Origin: Leucogyrophana mollusca
Taxonomy: Eukaryota > Basidiomycota > Agaricomycetes > Boletales
Assembly (NCBI GenBank): GCA_021014945.1
Contig: MU266594.1
Coordinates: forward strand, 1 to 35,593
Direction: 5' to 3'
DNA: 35,593 nucleotides
In this document: one piece after another, positions 1-9,025 of the stretch
How positions within the stretch are numbered: the first letter of the stretch is position 1
Layout of the letters: each line of letters begins with the position of its first letter
Notes under the pieces: generated by a model
Database searches by the model: none
What the model was told of the DNA's origin: nothing
Seen by the model: the letters and a program-made list of their open reading frames with translations, nothing else
Made by a program: the position numbers and the translations under genes

Positions 1-346
1 TGTCCGGATCCGCCAGGATATCTTCTCCTACGATGTCGAGCAAAAACGAGGGGACACGCATAACATGATTACCGTCATCATGCATACATTAGGATACGAT
101 CTTCAGTCCGCGGTGGACTTTGTTGGACGTCTCTGTAAAGCCTCCATTTACCGTTTCAACTCGGGCAGAGCCCACATCCCCTCTTGGGGTCCTGATATCG
201 ACCCACAAGTGGAGACTTACGTCCTGGGGTTGCAGGACTGGATAGTGGGGTCACTGCACTGGAGCTTCGAGACCGAACGTTATTTCGGCAAAAGGGGGGG
301 AGAGATTAAGGATACACGCGAAATCATCATTGCCAATTCGGTATAA
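1..346 (+). CDS. Sesquiterpene (terpene) synthase, 3' end only
   Basis: This is the C-terminal part of a class I terpene synthase, which cyclises farnesyl or related diphosphates. The last exon most likely begins at 17 after an intron ending CGCCAG, and runs in one frame to the TAA at 344-346. It starts with DIFSYDVEQKRGDTHN, which is the NSE/DTE metal-binding motif (canonical N-D-x-x-S-x-x-x-E) minus its first Asn; that Asn should lie at the end of the previous exon, outside the window. About 75 residues on come WIVGSLHWSFETERYFG, the conserved C-terminal block with the R-Y pair that contacts diphosphate in fungal sesquiterpene synthases. The Asp-rich first metal motif and the N-terminus are off the left edge. 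The family call is firm; product and clade cannot be told from 110 residues. Confidence 0.9.
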   Translation, partial: VRIRQDIFSYDVEQKRGDTHNMITVIMHTLGYDLQSAVDFVGRLCKASIYRFNSGRAHIPSWGPDIDPQVETYVLGLQDWIVGSLHWSFETERYFGKRGGEIKDTREIIIANSV

Positions 347-1637
347 AAGACATAGAAGATTCCACGGTGGGTGCGGTGCACCGATGCCTTCAGGTCGTGT
401 TGAAGGGGACTGACGTCAAGAAGAAGACAGGTGTCAGATAGATAATGCATTATTCGACATGACGACTCACAGACATTCTCACTGCTATTCCCAAGCCTAC
501 GTCGGAAATTTGAGGACTACGCCCACATATACCACTTACCGCGCCGAGATGTGGGCCTTCACTTGGAATAGGACTTTTCTTATTAGTATTGCATAGCGTA
601 CAATGTTCGACATTCGACTTTCTTGTAAATCATTTGTAGAGTCCTACGGAATATAGCCTGGGTTGAGCCATCCATTGCTCCGCCCCTCGATAGGCGCTAG
701 AAAGACGTGAGACAGGCGTACCAATAGAATCACAGGAACAACTCTCCCTCGGTGCCTACGACGGATATGATTAGATATTTGTGGCTCACGGTTATCGATA
801 GCCGCGGGCTGCATGGGGTGCGCGGAGATGAGACGAATACGAGGTCAGTGCACCGGGAGCCGATACATTCACTTCACATCACCGCCTTGGCGGCATCAGG
901 GCTAAATATCATGGCATCACGTTCCTCACCGCCATAATACATACACGATTAGTATCAATAGTGAGTAGGAAGAGCTTCAACTAAGACCGTGCCTTGGTAA
1001 ATTGCCCGAATTAAAATAACTTGAGTCTCGAGAGCGGGGCGTGCAAATTTCCTGGGGAAGGTGCCACCACGGTCGTGATTCGATTGGAAAAGAAGGGCTG
1101 TTGCTTGGTCTCAGGATTCTGGAAGTAACGGGGTCATCCAACTGCTGTCCGTTGCAGGTCGCTCACGTCGGTGGCAGTCCATGGTTGATCAGAAAAGACA
1201 GTGGCGTGACACTATTTGTGGCCATACGAGGTCGCGGCAGGTGCCGGCATAATTCCTAATAGGAGTTTTAAGCCGGCGGCTAAGATATGTCCTTGAATTT
1301 CTCTCCCTTCTTGCAGTTCCTTGAAGACCTTTGGTTTTCTGGAAGAAAGTGAGGACATGTCTGACAAAAGACCGTCGAAAAACTGCTTAGTTTGCCCTGT
1401 TGTAACTTTTGTTATGGAGTTTTCATCGCCAACCCGTTCACGTTTTCTCGTAATGATTCAGTCATTCGAAATGGACTCTCACCCATTGACGGCGGAAAGG
1501 ATAGGAAACGCACGGCGATCACACATTGTAAGTCAATTATAATCAGTTCATATCCGTTCCGACAATCTTCGCGCTTTGATAAATACTACCCGTCAGATTA
1601 ACGACCATGTTCCTCTGCTGCGTTTCCCTGCAACTTG
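347..1637. other. Intergenic, no gene recognised
   Basis: The stretch between the terpene synthase stop and the F-box start holds only short open frames (up to about 73 codons, for example 1041-1259 and 1321-1542). None resembles a known family, and none could be joined by plausible introns into a longer product. It should contain the terpene synthase 3' UTR and the F-box promoter, but no clear TATA box or polyadenylation signal stands out. Confidence 0.5.
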
Positions 1638-3815
1638 ATGGTATTTCCTAATTCTACGCTCGTACCTTCTCTCTCCCGCTTCGAACGCCTTGTAAAGCCA
1701 GCGTTGGAGCACGTTGCCTACTTTCTTGCCACCGATACGTTGCTGGGTCCTCCAGCAGATTTGGTATCTCTTTTGTGCACATCACGGACTGTCAACGAAC
1801 TTCTCTGCTTCGCAAACAACAGCCATCTCTATGCCAGGATCTTTCGTTTCAAGTTCGACTCGAGTGCAGTGGAACGTCGATTACCAATAGGCTGGTCGTC
1901 GACTCCTTGCCTTGCTGTGGAGCTGCGTAAACGCTTCGCTGCTTTGAAACGTATTCGTCGTAGCAGTGTGGAAGCGTTTTATCACTTGGATGATCTATGG
2001 GTCGCGTATCTCATGATGCTGGAAAGTGATGGTCGCAATGAGGCTCAGTTATTCGAATGGGCCCAACTGCCGCGATGGGTTGACTGTGTCATCTCATACC
2101 GGATCCGTGCTTCTCCCGAAAGCGGCTCGTCATGGTTGTTAGATTCGGTGGGTACTTCTATATCGCTATGGCTATTATGGATGTCAAGTAACAGAGGTAA
2201 GTGTTGTGCAAGCTTGTTGGCATAGATAGAGTCTGATATCGACCCGACTAGAAACCGTTGGAACCGAACAAAGTCGCAGACGCAATGAATCAATGAGGCT
2301 ACTCTGCCCATTCGTGGTCCTAGCCCACAAGGTAAAGTTTTGAGAGTGCTAAGATACGCAAATGTCCAGAAATGAATTTCCCCTTCACAGTTTTCGTCGG
2401 CATATGCGCCCGATTCACACTTTTACATCCCACTATGCAAGAGCGTTCAATTCCTGGCTCCAGGCTCATCGGGCCCCCCTCCTGAAGCCTCCAAGATCAC
2501 GTATTACGGTCATCGACTCACCCTTGCAGCGCCACTTTTGACGCCTGCTGCCCTACTGAACTTCGTCATCCGCATCGAAGCACAACAGGATGAGAGCGTT
2601 TTACCTGCCAGCATATCGCAACTTCCAGAAAATCGAGTCCATGCGATTTCGCTTGGCCTCTTAGGACCAAGGCTCACGCAAGAAGACGTCACCGATTTTC
2701 ATTACGGTACCCGCACGCGTGCTTTTGAACGGCACCGTTTAAGGGTGGATAGTGATGGCGAGGAGGTCCAAAGTAGCAAACGTCATGATCAGGACTGGTT
2801 CCGTCTCGTCTCATGTCGTGATTTGTGGGCGGACGATTCCCCTCTAAAGGGGATTGTTTACCCGCTCGGGACACTAATCGGCAAGTGGAACGGTCGAATT
2901 CTCGTACGTTGGATGTATGAACATATATTATCTACTGACAGCGGTATTCTGCAGGTGCCTGACCCTCAAGCCCATCTTAACGTTCTGGTCAACCCTCGCG
3001 GTCCTACCCAGAATGTTCCTCTATATCACGAGCGGCTTGCTTGCCGTTTCGAGGAGCATCATTGCTTGTCGCCAGATGAGCCCCTTACTGCCCCGAGTGA
3101 CGCCAAAGGGTGGGGCGAGGACATACTGAGTGCGTGGCTCCCTAGGTTCCTGAAGGTTGAGCGCAAAAATGTGAGTCTTCTTCAGCGTTTTATTCAAAAA
3201 TAGCCCATTTTTTCTCGCTGCGCAGGACGGAATCGAGATATTTGACCCTACTACGAACCAGCACACACGGTATGAGACATACCGCCCGGAGCGCTCAGTC
3301 CCTTACTCGAAACCTGTTTGGGACAAGGCACAAGTGGCGCAGACAATCTGGCGCTCTCAGACACCTGCTTTGCTACAGGAGAATTTGTCTGATGACGAGT
3401 ACGAGGATGTCTACGAGTACAAATCCAGTGGCGTCCGCGACATAATTATCACTGGCGAGGTAGGTTTCGTAGCCATTGAGTTCGATCTTCGTGTCTGATT
3501 TTCGTTTCACATGAAAAACCAGACAAGTGAGCGGGAAGGCGACGCTTGGGGTCACTACTCCTTCATTGGCAGAGTCAGACAGTGGGACGGGCTGATTGTA
3601 CTGCTTCGCATTCCAGTATGTTTGTCCCCTCTTACTATAAGTATACGACTCAATCCCCTTTCCAGAAAAACGTCGCAGACATAAACCGCGGGCGCTGGAT
3701 ATTCAAAGGATACATGCACGAACATAATCTCGTGGGGAGATGGCGAGAGACGGGTACTGCCATGAACGGGGCGGGTCTTGAAGGCGGATTTGTGTTGTGC
3801 AAGGGTGACGAGTGA
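1638..3815 (+). CDS. F-box domain protein
   Basis: Seven exons (1638-2196, 2252-2331, 2391-2903, 2955-3170, 3226-3459, 3523-3615, 3666-3815) join in frame to a 614-residue protein; every intron is GT..AG and 50-60 nt. The N-terminal block around residues 12-65 (VKPALEHVAYFLATDTLLG, then PPADLVSLLCTSRTVNELL) is the degenerate F-box seen in the large Agaricomycetes F-box family. The C-terminus (RGRWIFKGYMHEHNLVGRW, then a Gly-rich GAGLEGGFVL end) is the usual last block of the same family. Such proteins are expected to bridge a substrate to SKP1-CUL1 ubiquitin ligases; no substrate can be inferred, and the C-terminal region has no known fold. The start is the ATG at 1638; a TTG just before it is not used. 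It is convergent with the gene at 4238-6520. Confidence 0.85.
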
Positions 3816-4237
3816 TACAGCCGTTTTCTACCAAGTTACTTGTTAACATGTTGTAAATTTTCGACTTGGACGTTTGTAGCAGTTCATTGCATACATGTGC
3901 ATGATTCTGTTAACCATACACTTTCGAACCTTAATGACTGGGCACGCTCTTCGTTCTGGCCTGCATTGCACCAGCGCCCCACATTTGCGAACTGGAAATT
4001 ATTATTCTCAACAAGATGACTCTGTATGTCGGTCCTACGCGGCAGGGCATGCATGACTATACACGTGGGCGTTCAAATCTGGCTCTTAAGTGATCACCGA
4101 ATTACTGCTATCGAAGCGCTGGCGATAACAGGGGACGCAACAGTCCGTGTTCCGAGGCAATCGCGAACGACTCCCTCGCCAAATCCGCATCGCTTAAGCT
4201 CACCCTCGCGGCCATCACTGTCACCTTCAAACCCGTT
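3816..4237. other. Convergent 3' spacer
   Basis: This lies between the stop codons of the F-box gene (+) and TFB2 (-), so it holds two facing 3' UTRs. The overlapping open frames here (4026-4376 + and 4108-4338 -) run into TFB2 coding sequence in wrong frames and have no family resemblance. Confidence 0.6.
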
Positions 4238-6520
4238 CTATCCACCCCCGGTCCTGCGCTCGATGAACCCCCTGACGTTGGCATGTCCCTCCAGGGACCC
4301 GAAGAAACAGCGCTTTGCCCCATTTTCCCAAAGGACAACGTCTAACTGCTTGGCGTATTCCAAGACATACATGTAGTCGGCTTGTGACGCGAAATCTCGG
4401 TAGAGGTAACCTTCCAGACAATCGGGACTTAGTGTGGCCAAGATGAGGGAGAGTGGAGAGTCTATGTACCTTCGGCGGACTTGAGTCTGTTTCTTTCTAG
4501 CTCCCAAAGTCGTATTTGGTCTTGGACTGTCACGGGCAGCAGTGGGTTCTAGATGAGACGTTATTTATAAGTTATTCGGTGCAGAATGGTGTGCGTTGGA
4601 CACGCTTACATTTTTTCGCATCTGCGGATGGGCATGTGTCGACAAGTAGCTGATGATCTGCAGATCAATCCCGTTGAACAGCAGCATCGATGAAAAAAAA
4701 GCGTGTTTAAGCCAACCTGCTCAGCAGATATTCCATTGGCAAGGGCCTTGCGCACGCTCTCCCGCGTGAGCATACCTACGACCAAGTTAGGAAAGCGGTA
4801 TTTCATAGTTATAAAGAGGTTCAGGACGGCGGTTTGAAGTGGGTTGTCTGTGCAAGGCATAAGTCAGCACGCGCGTTTCTAGCCAACCCCTCAGGAGACT
4901 TGGATTTACCAGTATACGCGTAAACTCGATAATTTGTCTCCAAAACGATGAACCCTTGCTGCGCGGTGCTTGCAGCAACTCCAATAGCAGATGTAGTGGC
5001 TCCTACTCGAGAGCCGCCAGTCGAACTAGATGTTGGCAAGGACGGCGACAAGGATGTCAATGTCGTGGCTAGGCGAGTTGGACTGAAGCGTTTAGATGAT
5101 GCCTGGGGTGAAGTTGGTGGCCGTAGCAACATGCGAGATTAAGGAAAGGCCAAGTAACACAAATTTAATTCATCAAACGAGACATAGCAGGCCGATGTAG
5201 AGGAAATGAGCGTACCTTGCGTTGCCAAACCAATCCATAGTCTCGAAGATCTTCGAGCAGCACCTTTTGCGTCTCGCTCAAAGGATCAGTTGAGTACTCC
5301 TATCGGAACGTTCGCTCAAATCGAATTAGTGCGGAGGGAAAGCATTGCTCACACGGCCCAGTTCCATGGTGGATAACATGAAAAGAAAGCTAAGAACTTC
5401 AACAAGGTCCATTTGTCTTTCCTAGGAACGCGGTCCATCAAGCTTGGATTGACCGGTGAGTCCCATCACACACACCTCAGCCATGTGTAAATACTGGAGC
5501 AGTAGATCCCAAAGTTGGTCATGTGGCGAGTGAAGAAGGAACTGAAAACCCGAAGACGTGATTTGCAGGGTTGCGCCACTATAATTTGTGCATTCAATTG
5601 GCATTCGAGATGATCCCGCGCAATGAAAGCGGCGGGCATCTTGCAAAGGGCGACAACAGCACACTTACTGGTTCGCTTTCATCAACTCACTGCGTTGAAG
5701 CAGGTAAAGTACGCCCTGCGAAGGCTTCGTGGGGAGCTGGCCTTGCCCCGATGAAACCATATAGTGTAGAATCGTCTGGTCATACAGGTGTCAGCGCTTT
5801 AACTTACCCGAAGCATGGTTCTATGAGCAACTGACTTCCCATCGTTCCAGGGCGTATGCATCCAGCACTTCGATGCCACCTGGCTGGCGCTTGTCGTCTT
5901 TCTCCGCAGGAACACCGAAGCTCCCCGTGCTACCTCTAATTTCTCTGGTCAACAACATCTCGGGAGAATTGGTGTGGTATTCGAGCTACAAACCACGAAG
6001 TGTGTATACGTACCCTCCAGTAATAGCCTGCCTCAAACTTGACTTGAAAGTGGGATTGAGGGCGAGTTTGACGGTCGAGTTTTGCAGAATATGGAGTCCG
6101 GTCATAACTGCCAGAGCATCGTCATATAATCTTAAACCATCGAGAAAAGACGTTCAACACTGGTGTCATCCTGAAAAGAATCTTCGGTAGGGAGATGCCT
6201 ACTTCTTGCCTTCTGGTACAACCCACACAGCCATGGTATTAACTGGTATCGCGCTTTCAAGCCAGAGCAAATTCATGACAAGTTGCCGCTCGAGAGGGCC
6301 AAGTAGCCTAAAGAGTATCAGCATCATGGAAAAACCCCGGGAACCTCGTATCCCCAGACTGCGAGCGTACCAACCGATATATAGATAGACATGAAGACGG
6401 ACGCTGGTACAGACGAGTTAGAGTGTTCTGTGACTGAGACCGAAGAAAAGGAAGTAGCGCATGCGGATTGCTGTGGGATGCTGGAGGGTCTACGGCCTGT
6501 GGCGACTGAACTGAGGGCAT
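4238..6520 (-). CDS. TFB2: TFIIH core subunit TFB2 (p52 homologue)
   Basis: Thirteen exons on the minus strand (6520-6375, 6307-6203, 6130-6014, 5944-5836, 5775-5669, 5578-5476, 5421-5353, 5299-5216, 5102-4910, 4847-4717, 4657-4610, 4548-4470, 4410-4238) join without a break into 487 residues, close to yeast Tfb2 (513) and human p52 (462). Recognisable blocks in order are NTLTRLYQRPSSCLSIYRLL, LERQLVMNLLWLESAIPV, LDAYALERWETILHYMV, FIVLETNYRVYAYTDNPLQ, KYRFPNLVVGMLTRESVRKA and the C-terminal clutch region (EGYLYRDFASQADYMYVLEY, then WENGAKRCFF) that in this family binds the small subunit TFB5/p8. The protein anchors and stimulates the XPB/Ssl2 translocase in TFIIH, serving RNA polymerase II initiation and nucleotide excision repair in the nucleus. 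Most introns are 45-90 nt. The start at 6520 is the ATG nearest the conserved helix. It is divergent from the SDR gene. Confidence 0.93.
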
Positions 6521-7045
6521 CTTATTGCAATGAAACGATCATAGAAAGCAAGGATTCTCGAGTACAGGTTACACAAACTTCTGCTGCTGGATAACCGAGG
6601 AACGGTCAGACTCGGTGCATACGAACGCGTTTATTTTGGGGTCCCAAAATGGCTCAACAAAGCAGGTAGGGTTAGGGCATCACATTGACTTAGAATATAA
6701 TTAGTTTATATCTCTTCTCAGCTTTCCCCCCAGCCGCGCTGGTGCATATGGGCACTTGAGAGCGCGGAGCATTCATTAACCTACTACCCAGTGACGATTT
6801 CACACCGTTGTTCGTGATACTTGCGAATGCCACCGTTCATTATGCCACATCAATCATTCGTCAGATTTTACTAATACTATGGTACAAACCCACCTCCAGA
6901 CCTCATCCTTCGTCAGCTGGTATACCGCTGACGAAGGCGATGGTAATAGGGGTACTGAGGCTACAAAAGCTCGCACATGAGCTACATAATGCATATTATA
7001 ACCTCTACACCAGTCAACTCAGACCCCTTGCAGAATATTTTCCAC
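6521..7045. other. Divergent promoter region TFB2 / SDR
   Basis: This spacer of 525 nt separates two gene starts that point away from each other, so it should carry both promoters. No convincing gene, TATA box or repeat is seen. Short open frames such as 6808-7080 do not resemble any protein known to me. Confidence 0.5.
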
Positions 7046-8146
7046 ATGGCTTCTTCCAGTCCCAAGGTCTGGTTCAGTGAGTCCGATTCTCCAGTCTTGA
7101 AATTAGACGTCTCGTTGACTGATTTCCTCCAGTCACTGGCGCATCGTCGGGTTTTGGACGTGCGATGACCCAACTTCTCCTTGAGAAGGGCGATAAAGTC
7201 GTCGCCACACTGCGTAGACCGGAAGTCATTTCCGACTTGAGGGCCAAATTCTCGTCCGACAGGCTCCTTATCATCAAGCTCGACGTTACAAAGCCGAACG
7301 AGATCCAAGGTGCTTTCTTGAAAGCCAAGGAAGCCTTTGGGCGTATCGATGTCGTCTTCAACAACGCCGGTTTCAGTGCAGTTGCCGAAGTCGAAGGAAC
7401 TAGCAGCGAAGTCGCGCGCGCGCTATTCGAGACAAATTTCTGGGGTGCAGTAAATGTTACCACGGAGGCTGTCAAGTTCTTCCGCGAGGTGAACAAACCT
7501 GTCGGCGGAAGGCTTTTGCAGATGTCGTCGATGGTTGGTCTTACCGCAGCCCCTGGACTGGGTTATTACTCTGCTACGTTCGTTTGGCTTTTTCTCTCTA
7601 TTATCTGCGCTGACATTTCTGTCTTTTTTTGGTTGCATCAAATGACAGTAAATTTGGTGAGTTTATCATCCTCGTCAGTGGTTTCTGGAGACTCAAAGTG
7701 GTCTGGATGGTACAGCGTTGGAAGCCATCAGCGAATCTCTTGCGCAAGAACTCGATCCTAAATGGAACATTAAAGTAAGCATAATTATCGAATTGGAACA
7801 ATTGCCAACAGACGTTTATCACGACACCTAAATCACGCTTGTTGCTCCTGGACCCTTCATGACAGAAGGGATCACTGATAAGGCATCCATCGAACCTGCT
7901 CACCCTGCTTATGCAGATCAGTCTCTCCCTGCTCAGCAGCAGCGCAAGTGGTTTTCCAGCAACGAGATTGATGGCGACATATCCAAAGCTGTGGTCGTGA
8001 TGGAAAAGCTGGCCCATCTCGATGAGCCACCCGTGCGCATTCCCCTGCACAGGTTGTCTATTCTTCTTGCTCGACGGAAAGCCGAGCGCGTACAGAAGGA
8101 GACAGACGAATATGAATTATGGTCGGAGGATGTGTACTTTGGATGA
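7046..8146 (+). CDS. Short-chain dehydrogenase/reductase, last intron acceptor damaged
   Basis: Exons 7046-7076, 7133-7577, 7649-7656 and 7716-7774 are joined by canonical introns; a fifth, 7832-8146, is in perfect register and would complete 285 residues, normal for classical SDRs. Motifs: TGASSGFG cofactor loop (12-19), LDV (Asp61), NNAG (87-90), catalytic Ser in MSSMVG (about 143), and Y156-S-A-T-K160. The Lys codon sits in an 8-nt micro-exon (7649-7656). NAD(P)-dependent oxidoreduction is expected; the substrate is unknown. The intron 7775-7831 has a good donor (GTAAGC) but ends in AA, not AG, exactly where the family sequence resumes (LVAPGPFMTEG). The only nearby AG (7810-7811) would give about 16 foreign residues and a stop at 7862, leaving 197 residues. 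So this is either a recently broken gene, a sequencing error or a non-canonical site. The MFS gene follows on the same strand. Confidence 0.85.
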
Positions 8147-9025
8147 GAGCAAGGTTTGGGAGTTAGGCCCATATCATGTCTACGACTCTTAAATAAAGAA
8201 TGGGTAGAATACGCTCAATGCCTTCGAGCATCGTAGAAAGTCGAGGGACGAATGCTTACAGTCACGTTTGACGTGGCGAGATTGGATCAGATGTGTTCCC
8301 CGAGTGGTACAGTTTACTCAACAAAAATCATGGCGGTTGTCTCGCGTTTTGCGTACGCCGCTGTATACATATGTAGGTATCTCTCGGTGTCTGGTACACA
8401 GATGCGGCTCCCGGAGATCTGGGGGTGCGGGTCGTAAATAGCGGTCTGCATCAATGCGAGAGAAAGGTCACCTGTAAATATAATACATAACTTTTCCCGT
8501 GCACTGGTCGCCCAGAAAAATCATGCATTCATGATTATTAGGCGAGCTAACAATACAAAAATAGGCTGGCGAAGGTTGAGTTGCACGTTATGCGGATTCG
8601 GATAAGGGGTGATTTCACTTGATTTTAGCTCCGCCACAACCCCTCCCTTGCATGTCCATATACGCTTATGAACTCGCCGCAATGCTAGTCATCATGTCTG
8701 CCAACCATATGGCCTGATGAGGTGGAACCAACGATAGCTCAACCGAGTGAACATTGCTTGTCCGTGCGTGGATAAGATTGCTACGGTGCGGTCTCGGATT
8801 TTATGTATTACGATAGGCGTCTCACAAAGATGGCGGTAAAGCTTTCAATAGAGACTTGAGCGCCGGTACTACAAACAATTAATAGTCGGGTCAAGTGGAG
8901 TGCAACTCGTCTTCTATCTTCGCGCGGAACGAGGAGTTGATAAGACTGCTGGACGCTGATAAGGATGTGTCTTGCGAGATTGAAACACTTGACCTATACT
9001 CTCTCGCCTTGCCCAGAGGATAACC
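8147..9025. other. Spacer between SDR and MFS genes
   Basis: This is the 3' UTR of the SDR gene and the promoter side of the transporter. Apart from the polyadenylation-like hexamer near its left end nothing recognisable is present; open frames are shorter than 90 codons and unrelated to known families. Confidence 0.5.
8192..8197 (+). terminator. Polyadenylation-signal-like AATAAA
   Basis: A perfect AATAAA lies about 46 nt after the SDR stop codon, the expected place for a cleavage/polyadenylation signal. Fungal signals are loose, so the match alone is weak evidence. Confidence 0.4.

Noticed and set aside
2..40. Terpene synthase NSE motif with Asn replaced by Gln (Q-D-I-F-S)
   Set aside because: The CAG giving Gln is most likely the 3' splice acceptor of an intron (CGCCAG), so the true Asn should come from an exon outside the window.
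4108..4338. Minus-strand open frame that looked like an elongation-factor (SPT5-like) fragment
   Set aside because: It overlaps the last TFB2 exon in another frame and extends into the 3' UTR; no consistent motif order.
4411..4469. Minus-strand peptide YIDSPLSLILATLSPDCLE that looks like a protein domain
   Set aside because: It is read-through of the last TFB2 intron; removing it gives the family sequence EGYLYRDF.
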